Position numbers and translations under genes: made by a program | Part shown: one piece after another, positions 16,917 through 25,854 of the stretch | Position numbering within the stretch: the first letter of the stretch is position 1 | Layout: every line of letters starts with the position of its first letter | NCBI RefSeq assembly: GCF_000519005.1 | Contig: NZ_JAER01000041.1 | Location: forward strand, 1 to 39,710 | DNA from: Nocardioides sp. J54 | GTDB lineage: Bacteria; Actinomycetota; Actinomycetes; Propionibacteriales; Nocardioidaceae | Direction: 5' to 3' | Length of the DNA: 39,710 bases | The notes under the pieces: model-generated | Databases searched by the model: none | What the model was told of the DNA's origin: nothing | The model's input: the letters and a program-made list of their open reading frames with translations, nothing else

Positions 16917-18680
16917 ATGCGCGGCTCGGCGAGGGTCTGGGGCGGCGCCGTCGGCGCAGCCCTGTCGTTGTGCATCCTGCTCGCGCTCCTCGTGCTCGCG
17001 GGCGCCGGCGGCCCGGCGGCCGAGTCGACGCCGGACGGGCGACCGGCTGGAGCGCCGGCGACCACCGCGGCCGCCGACCCGGTCGACCCCGCCGACCCGG
17101 TCGACCCCGTCGACCCGGTCGAGCTCCCCGAGCAGCCGAACGTGGTGCTGGTCATGGCCGACGACATGCGCGTCGACGACCTCGCGTTCGCGCCCCGGCT
17201 GCGCCGCCTGGTCGCCGAGCACGGCATCACCTTCGAGAACTCCTTCTCGCCGTACCCGCTGTGCTGCCCGGCGCGGGCCTCCTTGCTCACGGGCCAGTAC
17301 GCCCACAACCACCAGGTCTGGTGGCACAACCCGCCCTTCGGGTACGGCGCCTTCGACGACTCCCGCACGATCGCCACCTCCCTGCAGTCTGCCGGCTACC
17401 GCACCGGGTTCATCGGCAAGTACCTCAACCGCTACGGCCTCGACCCGTCGAACGTGACCGGCGAGCCCTCAGCGACCTACGTGCCGGAGGGGTGGGACGA
17501 CTGGCGCGCGGCCGTCGAGCCGCTGCCCGGCTCGGGCATCCACGGCAACACCTACGACTACATGGACACCCCGTTCAACGTGAACGGCACGATCGACAAC
17601 GCCTACCGCGGGGTCTACCAGAGCGACGTCATCGGCGACTTCTCCGTCGACATGGCCCGCGGCTTCGCAGGCAGCGGTGAGCCGTTCTTCATGTACGTCA
17701 ACTACGTCGCGCCGCACCACGGCGAGCCGAACTCCGCCGACGAGCCACGCACCGTGCTCGACGAGGACGGCCGCGAGGTCAGCGTGGTCACCCCCGCGGT
17801 GCCCGACGACGTGCGCGGGATGTACGACGACGTCGTCGACCGGGCCTCCGGCATCGCCCGCACCGGCGAGCCGGTCGAGGCCGACACCAGCGACAAGCCG
17901 AAGGCCTTCCGCCACCACGTCCGCCGCCTGGGCGACGAGGCGAAGGAGGCGCTGCGCCTCGCCACCCGCCGTCGGGCCGAGGCGGTGCACGTCATGGACC
18001 GCAACATCGCCCGCCTCGTCCGGGAGCTCAGGCGGTCGGGGGAGTGGGACCGCACGGTGTTCGTGTTCACCTCCGACAACGGGATGGTGATCGGTGAGCA
18101 CGGGCTCGGGATGATGAAGGTGATCGCCCACGAGCCCTCCCTGCGGGTCCCGATGCTGGTGACCGGACCGGGCCTGCGGACGGCGCAGGAGCGCTACGAC
18201 CCGATCAGCACCGTCGACCTCGCCGCGACCGTCCTCGACCTCGCCGGTGCCCGGCCGCCGCACCTCGCGGACGGCGTGAGCCGGGTGCCCACGCTCGTCG
18301 GCGGCGACCTCGGCTGGACCACGCCCGTGGTCACCGAGGCCGTCTACACCGCCCCCGGCAAGGACCCGCAGTTCACCGACCGGCGTGCCACCATCGGGAT
18401 CCGGGTCAACCGCTACTCCTACACCCGCTACCGCGGCGGGGTCGCGGAGCTCTACGACCTGGTCCGGGACCCGCGCCAGGACCGCAACGTGGCCGACGAC
18501 CCGGCCTACGCCGAGGTGCGGCGAGCGCTCGACCGGCTCTGGCCGCGGGTGAAGGACTGCCGCGGCGCGGGGTGCGCGCTGCCGCTGCCCGACCTGCTCG
18601 CCGGCACCCCTGGCCGGGTCCAGGCCGACACCGATGCCTACTGGACCGCCATCGACGCCGCCTACGGCTGGGAGGAATAA
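16917..18680 (+). CDS. Secreted sulfatase (Cys type), GlcNAc-6-sulfatase-like
   Basis: The 587-residue product has a signal segment (10-30) and an unusual acidic linker of DPVDPADPVDPVDPVE (54-69). The sulfatase fold starts at NVVLVMADDMRVDDLA (metal ligands Asp82, Asp83). The CxPxR signature is LCCPARASLLTGQYAHNH; Cys116 is the residue a formylglycine-generating enzyme would convert. FTSDNG supplies further metal ligands. CCPxRAS-LTGxYxHNH resembles N-acetylglucosamine-6-sulfatases, so a sulfated sugar is a plausible substrate, but this is inference. The C-terminus contains LYDLVRDPRQDRNVADDPAY. It is 4 nt from a paralogue. Confidence 0.9.
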   Translation: MRGSARVWGGAVGAALSLCILLALLVLAGAGGPAAESTPDGRPAGAPATTAAADPVDPADPVDPVDPVELPEQPNVVLVMADDMRVDDLAFAPRLRRLVAEHGITFENSFSPYPLCCPARASLLTGQYAHNHQVWWHNPPFGYGAFDDSRTIATSLQSAGYRTGFIGKYLNRYGLDPSNVTGEPSATYVPEGWDDWRAAVEPLPGSGIHGNTYDYMDTPFNVNGTIDNAYRGVYQSDVIGDFSVDMARGFAGSGEPFFMYVNYVAPHHGEPNSADEPRTVLDEDGREVSVVTPAVPDDVRGMYDDVVDRASGIARTGEPVEADTSDKPKAFRHHVRRLGDEAKEALRLATRRRAEAVHVMDRNIARLVRELRRSGEWDRTVFVFTSDNGMVIGEHGLGMMKVIAHEPSLRVPMLVTGPGLRTAQERYDPISTVDLAATVLDLAGARPPHLADGVSRVPTLVGGDLGWTTPVVTEAVYTAPGKDPQFTDRRATIGIRVNRYSYTRYRGGVAELYDLVRDPRQDRNVADDPAYAEVRRALDRLWPRVKDCRGAGCALPLPDLLAGTPGRVQADTDAYWTAIDAAYGWEE

Positions 18681-18684
18681 CCCC

Positions 18685-20382
18685 GTGGTTCGGAGCAAGA
18701 CCCGCCTGCTGGCGGTCCTCGTCGCACTCGTCGTCGCCCTGGCGCTGGCGTCCGGGATCACCGCGCCGGCCGAGGACGTCGGTGCGAGCGCCGCGACTCC
18801 GGACCCGGCCGCGACGGACCCGGCCGCGCGGGCGGCGGCCAGCGGGCTGAACGTCGTCGTGGTGATGGCCGACGACATGCGCGTCGATGACCTCGCCTAC
18901 GCACCCAACCTGCGCCGGCTCGTCGCCCGGCGCGGGCTGACCTACGAGAACTCCTTCTCGCCGTACCCGCTGTGCTGCCCGGCCCGGGCGTCCTTCCTCA
19001 CCGGCCGCTACGCGCACAACCACCGCGTCTACCACCACGACAAGCCCTGGGGCTACCAGTCCTTCGACGACTCGCGCACGCTCGCGACGTCGCTGCGCGC
19101 GGCGGGCTACCGCACCGGGTTCATCGGGAAGTACCTCAACGGCTACGGCCGCGACCGGTCGCGGGTGAGCGGCCAGCAGTCGGCCCGCTACGTGCCGCGC
19201 GGCTGGCACGACTGGCGGGCGGCGATCGAGAACGACGGGTCCGGCCGCTACTCCGGCGGCACCTACGGCTACTTCAACACCGCCTTCAACATGAACGGCC
19301 GCATCGTCGACTCCTACCGCGGCCGCTACCAGTCCGACGTGATCGGGGACCTCTCCGTGGGGATGGCGCGGCGCTTCGCAGCCCGCCCCTCGCCGTTCTT
19401 CATGTACGTCAACTACGTCGCCCCGCACCACGGCGCGCCGTGGGAGCCGGACGACCCGCGCGGCGTGCGCGGCACGACCGGCAAGCGGATCAAGGTCAAG
19501 ACGCCGGCCCGCCCGCAGTGGGTCAAGGGTCGCTTCGACAAGAGGATCCGTCGCGCCGCGGGCCTCGCCCGCACCGGCAACGCCGTCGAGCGCGACCTCA
19601 GCGACAAGCCGCGCTCGGTGCGACGCGCCCGCATGCACGCGGGCAGCCAGGCGTACCGCGCCTACCTCGAGGCGACCCGCCAGCGCGCCGAGGCGGTCTT
19701 CGTGATGGACCGCAACATCGCCCGGCTGGTCGCCGAGCTGAAGCGCTCGGGGGAGTGGGCGCGCACCGTCTTCGTGTTCACCTCCGACAACGGCCTCATC
19801 ATCGGCGAGCACGACCTCGGGCTGACCAAGATCTGGGCGCACGAGCCGTCGCTGCGCGTGCCGCTGCTGGTCACCGGCCCCGGCATGCGCAGCGGGCAGC
19901 GGCGCTACGACCCGGTCTCGACGATGGACCTCACCGCCACCATCCTCGACGTCGCCGGGGCGGAGCCGCCGCGCACCCCGGACGGCACCAGCCGCTGGCC
20001 GGCGATGCGTGGGGGAGACCAGGGCTGGAGCACGCCGATCGTGACGGAGGCGATCAGCACCGCCCGCGGGTCGCACCCGCTGTTCACCGACCGACGCAGC
20101 AGCATCGGCATCCGCACCTCGCGCTACAGCTACACCCGCTACCGCGACGGCGGCGGGGAGCTCTACGACCTGTTGCGCGACCCCCGCCAGGACCGCAACG
20201 TCTACCGCTCCGCGGCGTACGCCGACGTGCGGGCGCAGCTGGCCGGGGTCTGGACGCAGGTGAAGAGCTGCCGCGGGGAGACCTGCCGCACGCCGCTGCC
20301 CGACGGGCTGGCGGCCACGCCGGGGCAGAACCGGGCGACCACGGCGGCGTACTGGAAGGCGATCCGCGCGGCGTACGGCTGA
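18685..20382 (+). CDS. Second secreted sulfatase, tandem paralogue
   Basis: The 565-residue product is closely similar to its upstream neighbour along its whole length. It has a signal segment (6-25), VVVVMADDMRVDDLAYAPNL, LCCPARASFLTGRYAHNH with formylglycine-site Cys97, and VFTSDNGLIIGEHDLG. It lacks the DP-rich linker and has a more basic middle (KRIKVKTPARPQWVKGRF). GTG 18685 is chosen because GGAGGA (18671-18676), inside the end of the first sulfatase, lies 8 nt before it. The two genes are surely cotranscribed. Divergence in the middle region may mean different substrates. Confidence 0.9.
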   Translation: MVRSKTRLLAVLVALVVALALASGITAPAEDVGASAATPDPAATDPAARAAASGLNVVVVMADDMRVDDLAYAPNLRRLVARRGLTYENSFSPYPLCCPARASFLTGRYAHNHRVYHHDKPWGYQSFDDSRTLATSLRAAGYRTGFIGKYLNGYGRDRSRVSGQQSARYVPRGWHDWRAAIENDGSGRYSGGTYGYFNTAFNMNGRIVDSYRGRYQSDVIGDLSVGMARRFAARPSPFFMYVNYVAPHHGAPWEPDDPRGVRGTTGKRIKVKTPARPQWVKGRFDKRIRRAAGLARTGNAVERDLSDKPRSVRRARMHAGSQAYRAYLEATRQRAEAVFVMDRNIARLVAELKRSGEWARTVFVFTSDNGLIIGEHDLGLTKIWAHEPSLRVPLLVTGPGMRSGQRRYDPVSTMDLTATILDVAGAEPPRTPDGTSRWPAMRGGDQGWSTPIVTEAISTARGSHPLFTDRRSSIGIRTSRYSYTRYRDGGGELYDLLRDPRQDRNVYRSAAYADVRAQLAGVWTQVKSCRGETCRTPLPDGLAATPGQNRATTAAYWKAIRAAYG

Positions 20383-20393
20383 GCCGTGCAGTT

Positions 20394-20411
20394 CCACAGG
20401 AATCGCACAGG
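20394..20411 (+). promoter_or_regulatory. Direct repeat upstream of the response regulator
   Basis: CACAGG occurs at 20395-20400 and 20406-20411, exactly 11 bp apart. OmpR/PhoB-family regulators bind such repeats, and the mycobacterial PhoP box is two TCACAGC repeats with the same period. It lies 22-38 bp before GTG 20433 and suggests autoregulation. Confidence 0.55.
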
Positions 20412-20432
20412 ATCGTGGCGCACGCTGGTGGT

Positions 20433-21149
20433 GTGACCGAGCCAGCCACGCGTCCCGACGGGACACCGCTGCGTGCCGTCGTCGTGGACGACGAGGTGAA
20501 CATCGCCGAGCTCGTCGCCATGGCGCTGCGGTACGACGGGTGGTCGGTCGAGGTCGCCCACACCGGTGCCGACGCGGTCGCCGCGGTCCGGCGACACGGC
20601 CCCGACGTCGTCGTGCTCGACCTGATGCTGCCCGACCTCGACGGCATGGAGGTGATGCGGAGGGTGCGCGCCGACGACCCCTCGGTGCCGGTGCTCTTCC
20701 TGACCGCGCGCGACGCGGTCGAGGACCGTGTCGCGGGGCTGACGGCCGGCGGTGACGACTACGTGACGAAGCCGTTCTCCCTCGAGGAGCTGGTCGCCCG
20801 GTTGCGGGCGCTGGTGCGCCGCGCCGGGTCGGCGCTCGAGCAGTCCCGGTCGGCGCTCGTCGTCGGCGACCTCGTCCTCGACGAGGACAGCCACGAGGTG
20901 ACCCGCGGCGGCGAGCCGATCCACCTGACCCACACCGAGTTCGAGCTGTTGCGCTACCTCATGCGCAACCCGCGCCGTGTGCTGAGCAAGGCGCAGATCC
21001 TCGACCGCGTCTGGAGCTACGACTTCGGGGGCCGGGCCAACGTCGTCGAGCTCTACATCTCCTACCTGCGCAAGAAGGTCGACGCCGGGCGCGAGCCGAT
21101 GATCCACACCCTGCGCGGCGCCGGCTACGTCTTGAAGCCGGCCGGCTGA
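20433..21149 (+). CDS. OmpR-family response regulator
   Basis: The 238-residue regulator has a receiver domain with acidic pocket VVDDE (18-21), phosphorylation site Asp63 (VLDLMLPD) and Lys113 (VTKPFS). The C-terminal winged helix (about 135-235) shows LTHTEFELLRYLMRNPRRVL, VWSYDFGGRANVVELYISYL and TLRGAGYVLKP. It resembles PhoP/TrcR-type regulators of actinobacteria. The GTG start has no good ribosome binding site. It follows the second sulfatase by 50 nt and overlaps the kinase gene at TGATG. Confidence 0.93.
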   Translation: MTEPATRPDGTPLRAVVVDDEVNIAELVAMALRYDGWSVEVAHTGADAVAAVRRHGPDVVVLDLMLPDLDGMEVMRRVRADDPSVPVLFLTARDAVEDRVAGLTAGGDDYVTKPFSLEELVARLRALVRRAGSALEQSRSALVVGDLVLDEDSHEVTRGGEPIHLTHTEFELLRYLMRNPRRVLSKAQILDRVWSYDFGGRANVVELYISYLRKKVDAGREPMIHTLRGAGYVLKPAG

Positions 21150-22609
21150 TGGTCCCGCGCTCGCTGGCATCACGGCTGGTGGTCACGGCGGTGGCCCTCG
21201 TCGCCGTGGTGTCCCTGCTCGTGGGTGCGGTCACCACCGTCGGCATGCGGGCCTGGCTGACCGACCGGCTCGACCGTGAGGTGCAGGCCGCCTTCCAGCG
21301 GCTGGCGCTGGTGCCGGCGGGCGTCACCCCGCCGGGGGCCGACGACGCCGGGACGCCGGGCCGGCAGGACGCCCCGCTCCGCCGCGGGCCCTGGGGCCGC
21401 GGCGGCTTCGGCCAGCAGGTCGGCATCCTGGCCGCCACCTTCTCCGCCGACGGCGACCGCGGCTACGTCCTGGCCGACAGCAGCGCCGGCCCGGTCGGGG
21501 TGCCCCTCGACGACGCCGCGCTCGCCGCCCTCGAGGGGGCGGGGCGCGGGGGAGCCGAGACCGTCGAGGTGCCGGGGCAGGGCACCTATCGCGTCGTGTC
21601 CGGGACCGCGACCGGCGGTGCGCAGCGGGTCGTCGGCCTGCCGACCGACGACGTCGACGCCGCGACGGCCTCGCTCGTGCGCTGGGAGCTGGCGCTCGCG
21701 CTGCTCGGCATCCTCGTCGCGGCGGCGGCCGGCTCCGCCGTAGTACGGCGCCAGCTGCGGCCGCTCACCGAGGTGGCCGCCACCGCCAACGCCGTCTCCG
21801 AGCTCCCGCTCCAGTCCGGCGAGGTCGGGGTGACCGAGCGGGTGCCGGAGCACCTCACCGATCCGCAGACCGAGGCCGGTCAGGTCGGGCTCGCCCTGAA
21901 CCGGCTCCTCGCGCATGTCGAGACCTCGCTCTCCGCGCGCCACCGCAGCGAGCAGCAGGTGCGGCAGTTCGTCGCCGACGCCTCCCACGAGCTGCGCACC
22001 CCGCTGACCACGATCGCCGGCTACACCGAGCTCGCCCGGCGGCAGGGCGACCCGGGCACCGCGCAGCTCGCCCTCGTCAAGGTCGAGGAGGAGGCCGGCC
22101 GGATGACCGCCCTCGTCGAGGACCTGCTCCTGCTCGCCCGGCTCGACGCCGGACGACCGCTCGTCCAGGAGCGTGTCGACCTCAGCCGGCTGCTGGTGGA
22201 GGCGGTCGAGGACGCCCGGGTCGTGGCTCCCGACCACCACTGGCAGATCGAGCTGCCGGCCGACGGCCGGCAGCTCGAGGTGACGGGCGACGCCGGGCGG
22301 CTGCACCAGGTCGTGTCGAACCTCCTGGTCAACGCGCGCCGGCACACGCCGCCGGGGACCACGGTCCGGGTGGTCGCCCGTGCCCGGGGCTTCGACGTGC
22401 ACGACGACGGCCCGGGCTTCCCCGCGGACCTCGTCGACAGCGCCTTCGAGAGGTTCACCCGTGGCGACGTGTCCCGCCACCGGTCCGACGGCGTGGGTCT
22501 CGGCCTGGCCCTGGTGCGGGCGATCGTCGCCGCGCACGGCGGCACGGTCTCGCTGTCCAGTGCCCCGGGGCGGACCGTCGTCGGGGTCCAGCTGCCGCCG
22601 CTGCGCTGA
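21149..22609 (+). CDS. Sensor histidine kinase
   Basis: The 486-residue kinase has two membrane segments (about 9-32 and 178-198) around an extracytoplasmic sensor of ~145 residues rich in Gly, Ala and Pro. A HAMP region follows (RRQLRPLTEVAATANAVSEL). The dimerisation domain holds the phospho-acceptor His280 in FVADASHELRTPLTTIAGYT. The ATPase domain shows the N box (VVSNLLVNARRHTPPG), DDGPGF and GVGLGLALVRAIV. ATG 21149 overlaps the regulator stop by one base. Its signal is unknown; the upstream sulfatases may be part of the regulon. Confidence 0.94.
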   Translation: MVPRSLASRLVVTAVALVAVVSLLVGAVTTVGMRAWLTDRLDREVQAAFQRLALVPAGVTPPGADDAGTPGRQDAPLRRGPWGRGGFGQQVGILAATFSADGDRGYVLADSSAGPVGVPLDDAALAALEGAGRGGAETVEVPGQGTYRVVSGTATGGAQRVVGLPTDDVDAATASLVRWELALALLGILVAAAAGSAVVRRQLRPLTEVAATANAVSELPLQSGEVGVTERVPEHLTDPQTEAGQVGLALNRLLAHVETSLSARHRSEQQVRQFVADASHELRTPLTTIAGYTELARRQGDPGTAQLALVKVEEEAGRMTALVEDLLLLARLDAGRPLVQERVDLSRLLVEAVEDARVVAPDHHWQIELPADGRQLEVTGDAGRLHQVVSNLLVNARRHTPPGTTVRVVARARGFDVHDDGPGFPADLVDSAFERFTRGDVSRHRSDGVGLGLALVRAIVAAHGGTVSLSSAPGRTVVGVQLPPLR

Positions 22610-22666
22610 GCCCGACGCCGCGAGGCGGTGCGAGGGACCGAGGCTCAACGAGCCCCGAGACGGCGA

Positions 22667-22682
22667 CGTCACGGACGTGACG
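22667..22682. promoter_or_regulatory. Perfect 7-2-7 palindrome, possible operator
   Basis: CGTCACG-GA-CGTGACG is an exact inverted repeat 119 nt before the ATG of the next gene and 58 nt after the kinase stop. Its form suits a dimeric regulator, but the regulator is unknown. Confidence 0.4.
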
Positions 22683-22800
22683 GGTGTGCATTCCGATGGT
22701 TCCCGAGCACTTCTCAGGCAGGTGTGACGTGCACCACGCTGTGCCTGCCAGCCGGCACTCTCCAGCGGCCTCGGGGCCACGGCTCCCCAAGGAGAAGCGC

Positions 22801-24741
22801 ATGACCCAGCACCGCCGGCGCCGTCGTGCGGCGCCCACCTCCCGGCACCTCCGGCGGCTCGGCGCCACCGTCCTGGCCACGACCGTCGTCGCGACCCTCG
22901 TCTCGGCCGGAGCCGGCCTCGGCCCGGCCAGTGCCGGGACCACCGTCTCGCCGGCCGAGCCGGGCGACCCGCCGGTCGTCCGGGGCGACTCCGTGACGAT
23001 CGACGTCGACCGCGTGGCGATGCACTACGCCCGCACCGCGGCGACGCAGAACTTCGCCCCTGCTTCCGCGAGCACCGTCGCGCTCACCGGGTGCAGGGGC
23101 GACAACCCGAACGGCACCAACGCCTCCCCGCGGACCGAGGTCACCGTGACCGCGCCCGACGGCAGCACGCTCCTGAGCCGGGTGTCGCCGGTGCGGGACC
23201 TCGGGCTGCTCTCGTTCCTCACCAGCCCGCCGAACCAGCCGCTCGACCCCCAGCCCGGCCCGGCCAACGCCAACTACCGCGGCGACTTCTCCGGCAACGC
23301 GCACCACGGCATGAACGTCGACGTGTCGCTCGCCGGGAAGCCCGCGGGCGTCTACACGGTGACCACCACCGACCACAACACCGTCAAGACCGGCCTCGGC
23401 GCCTGCTCCTTCGCAACCCCCGAGACCCTCGGCACCGGCTTCGGCAAGAACGTGACGCCCGGACCCGTGGTGACGACCGAGACGTTCGAGTACCGGCCGT
23501 GGGCGGCGCAGTTCGTCGACGTCCTCGGCAAGGGTGCCGTGCGCGCCAACATCGAGCCCGCGGAGTACGAGGTCGCCGTCGGCAGCAAGACCTCGCCGGT
23601 GTACGACGGCGACCTGCCGCTCGCGGGCACCGGCCGCAACCAGCAGTTCTACGGGCTGCAGGGGGCCTTCGCGCTGCCCAACAACCCGCAGGCCTGCCTC
23701 GACGACCTGACCGCCTGCCTGCCGTCGAGGGCCTACCCGTGCCAGCCGTCCTTCGGCTGCACGCCGCGGCTGATGATCATCGACCGCCCGGCCACCGCGG
23801 CCGACCCCAACGGCCTGGTCGGCGTCTTCGACCTCGACACCAGGGCGTTCGTCGCCCACGCCACCGTGGACGGCACGACCCGCACCCTGCTGTCGCTCGG
23901 GACCACCAACGACGGCTACTACCGCGACCTGCTGCAGAAGCTCGCTGCCGGCGCCGCGGCCCAGGGCGTCGACCTCGCCTCGATCCTCGCGACCCAGGTG
24001 CGGGTGGGCACCGGCGACCAGCAGGTGTCGCTGAGCCTGCTCAACGGCCTGCAGGTCGACCCGTCCACGAAGCCCGGTGGGGTGCAGATCGCCTCTGACG
24101 CCACCGTGCAGGCCGGCGTGGTGCTCGACATCTACAGCTCGCTGCGCCTGACCGGCGGGGCGTGCGCGACCAACAGCGCCAGCTCGGACTCCGCCCCCGA
24201 CCGGTTCACGCCGAACGAGGACAACGGCTACACCGTCACGAGGTCCGACCTCCTGCCGGAGGTGCCGCGCGTCGGCCCGCTCGGCGCGGTCGTCGGCGGC
24301 CCGCTCTACCACGTCACCGGTCGCTTCCGGTCGGATGCGCTGGTCAACACGGCCACCGCTGTGCTCGGGGTCGACACCGCGGTGGACGAGCCCAACGGCT
24401 ACCCGGTGTGGGTGAACCCGTTCCTCAGCGGGGTGAGCACCGTCGAGCCCCGGACGATGGACTTCCTCGGCACCGGCACCTGGTCGGCGAGCGAGACGCC
24501 GGTCGGGGCCGGCTGCCTCGTGGTCGACTTCCTGCTGGGCACCGGCGTCGCCGTCTACAACAACCCGCTGCCCGTCGGCCTCGGCACCGTCTTCGACCCG
24601 CTGGCGACCCCGTCGCCGGCGGCCGAGCGGCTCACCGACGCGATCGACCAGGCGGTGGACGACGTGGTCGGCCAGCTGTCCACCAACCCGGTGGTCAGCT
24701 CGCTGCTCACCCAGGTGACGGCGCTGCTGCCGCTGTCCTGA
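22801..24741 (+). CDS. Large secreted protein of unknown function
   Basis: The 646-residue product starts at ATG 22801 behind AAGGAGAA. An Arg-rich N-region and hydrophobic core (about 24-40) end near GPASAGTT, a plausible signal peptidase site. The mature protein is strand-rich with nine or more Cys residues in the middle and C-terminal parts (ACLDDLTACL, YPCQPSFGCTPRL, GACATNS). Other conserved-looking parts are NAHHGMNVDVSLAGKPAGVY and LIIDRPA-like MIIDRPATAADPNGLVG. No enzyme or anchor motif is seen. It follows the two-component system on the same strand after 191 nt and precedes a strong hairpin, so it could be a regulon member. Confidence 0.75.
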   Translation: MTQHRRRRRAAPTSRHLRRLGATVLATTVVATLVSAGAGLGPASAGTTVSPAEPGDPPVVRGDSVTIDVDRVAMHYARTAATQNFAPASASTVALTGCRGDNPNGTNASPRTEVTVTAPDGSTLLSRVSPVRDLGLLSFLTSPPNQPLDPQPGPANANYRGDFSGNAHHGMNVDVSLAGKPAGVYTVTTTDHNTVKTGLGACSFATPETLGTGFGKNVTPGPVVTTETFEYRPWAAQFVDVLGKGAVRANIEPAEYEVAVGSKTSPVYDGDLPLAGTGRNQQFYGLQGAFALPNNPQACLDDLTACLPSRAYPCQPSFGCTPRLMIIDRPATAADPNGLVGVFDLDTRAFVAHATVDGTTRTLLSLGTTNDGYYRDLLQKLAAGAAAQGVDLASILATQVRVGTGDQQVSLSLLNGLQVDPSTKPGGVQIASDATVQAGVVLDIYSSLRLTGGACATNSASSDSAPDRFTPNEDNGYTVTRSDLLPEVPRVGPLGAVVGGPLYHVTGRFRSDALVNTATAVLGVDTAVDEPNGYPVWVNPFLSGVSTVEPRTMDFLGTGTWSASETPVGAGCLVVDFLLGTGVAVYNNPLPVGLGTVFDPLATPSPAAERLTDAIDQAVDDVVGQLSTNPVVSSLLTQVTALLPLS

Positions 24742-24759
24742 CCTGAGAGAGGTCACCGG

Positions 24760-24797
24760 CGCCGGGCCGGGTGGGGAGCTCCCCACCCGGCCCGGCG
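24760..24797 (+). terminator. Strong GC hairpin after the secreted-protein gene
   Basis: The two 19-nt halves (24760-24778 and 24779-24797) are exact complements, leaving a tight 4-nt turn at AGCT. It lies 18 nt past the stop codon. No T-run follows, as is common for actinobacterial terminators. Confidence 0.8.
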
Positions 24798-24837
24798 TCG
24801 TCCTGCCGTGGAAACCCGCTGGCGCAGGGTGACCCCG

Positions 24838-25854
24838 GTGGGTCACGCTGCGCAGGTGGGCACGTGGACCAGCGCGGTGTGGGGGGACGAGGAGTTCCTC
24901 GCCGGCCTCCGCACGTTCGTGGCCCACGCCGTCGACGGGCCGGCGACGATCGAGGTCGTCGCCCGGCAGCCGTGGTCGGCCGTGTGGCGGGTGCGCGTAG
25001 GGTCCCGGACGTCGTACCTGAAGACGAACTGCCCCGGCCAGGCCTTCGAGGCCCGCCTGGTCCGCGACCTCGCGCGGGTCGCCCCCGACCAGCTGGTGCC
25101 GGTCATCGCGGCCGACCCCGAGCGCGACCTGCTCCTCACCGAGGACCTCGGTCCGACCCTCGAGCAGCTCGGCCGTGCCACCGACGTGGACGCCTGGTGC
25201 CGCGTCGTCGCCGAGTCCGCGGCCCTCCAGCGCCGGGTCGCGACCACCGGCGTCGACCTCGGCCTCACCGTCATGGAGCCCTGCGACGCGTCGACGTACG
25301 TCGCCGACGCCGTCGGTCGCCTCGCCGCCCTCGCCCCGGGGGACCCGCGCCGCCTCGACCCCGACGTCGCCCACCGGCTCGAGGCGCTGCTGCCGACGGT
25401 CGAGCGGTGGTCGGACCGGGTCGACGACCTCGACCTGCCGCTGACCCTGGTGCACAACGACCTTCATGCCGCCAACGTCGTCCCCCTCGCCGGGACGTTG
25501 CGCTTCTTCGACTTCGGTGACGCCGTGGCGGGGGAGCCCCTCGCCAACCTGCTCATCCCGCTGCACATCGCCAGCCGCGAGCTCGGCGCCGGGCGCGACG
25601 ACCCGCGGCTGTGGCGCATCGCCGACGCCGGGCTGGAGGTCTGGAACGACCTCGTCCCGATGGCCGACCTGCGCGAGGCCCTGCCCGCCTCGCTGCAGCT
25701 CGCCCGGCTCGCCCGCGTGGAGTCCTGGCGCCGCTGCGTCGCGACGATGACGCCGGAGGAGCAGGCCCAGTGGGGGTATGTCCCGGCGCGCTGGCTCGGC
25801 ATGCTGCTCGAGCCGCCGCCCGTCGAGGTCAGGCCGAGCGCGGCGCGTACATGA
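24838..25854 (+). CDS. Aminoglycoside phosphotransferase-family kinase
   Basis: The ~338-residue soluble protein has the kinase-like APH fold. The N-lobe includes TSYLKTNCPGQAFEARLVRD with a probable ATP-binding Lys, and LLLTEDLGPTL is the hinge. The catalytic loop is LVHNDLHAANVV (HxDxxxxN) and the metal-binding Asp lies in RFFDFGDAV. GTG 24838 is preferred because CAGGGT stands 7 nt upstream, matching the leaderless spacing seen elsewhere. GTG 24808 would add 10 residues and has no ribosome binding site. The substrate is unknown; many family members act on small alcohols or sugars rather than antibiotics. Its end overlaps the converging gene by 26 nt. Confidence 0.82.
   Translation: MGHAAQVGTWTSAVWGDEEFLAGLRTFVAHAVDGPATIEVVARQPWSAVWRVRVGSRTSYLKTNCPGQAFEARLVRDLARVAPDQLVPVIAADPERDLLLTEDLGPTLEQLGRATDVDAWCRVVAESAALQRRVATTGVDLGLTVMEPCDASTYVADAVGRLAALAPGDPRRLDPDVAHRLEALLPTVERWSDRVDDLDLPLTLVHNDLHAANVVPLAGTLRFFDFGDAVAGEPLANLLIPLHIASRELGAGRDDPRLWRIADAGLEVWNDLVPMADLREALPASLQLARLARVESWRRCVATMTPEEQAQWGYVPARWLGMLLEPPPVEVRPSAART

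Noticed and set aside
22714..25566. A very long open frame on the minus strand opposite the secreted-protein and phosphotransferase genes
   Set aside because: It is a GC-driven antisense frame. Its translation is Arg/Gly/Val-rich without domains, while the plus-strand genes have signal peptide, ribosome binding site and kinase motifs.
24838..25854. Aminoglycoside resistance gene
   Set aside because: Only the general APH fold is visible; nothing indicates an antibiotic substrate, and no resistance context is present.
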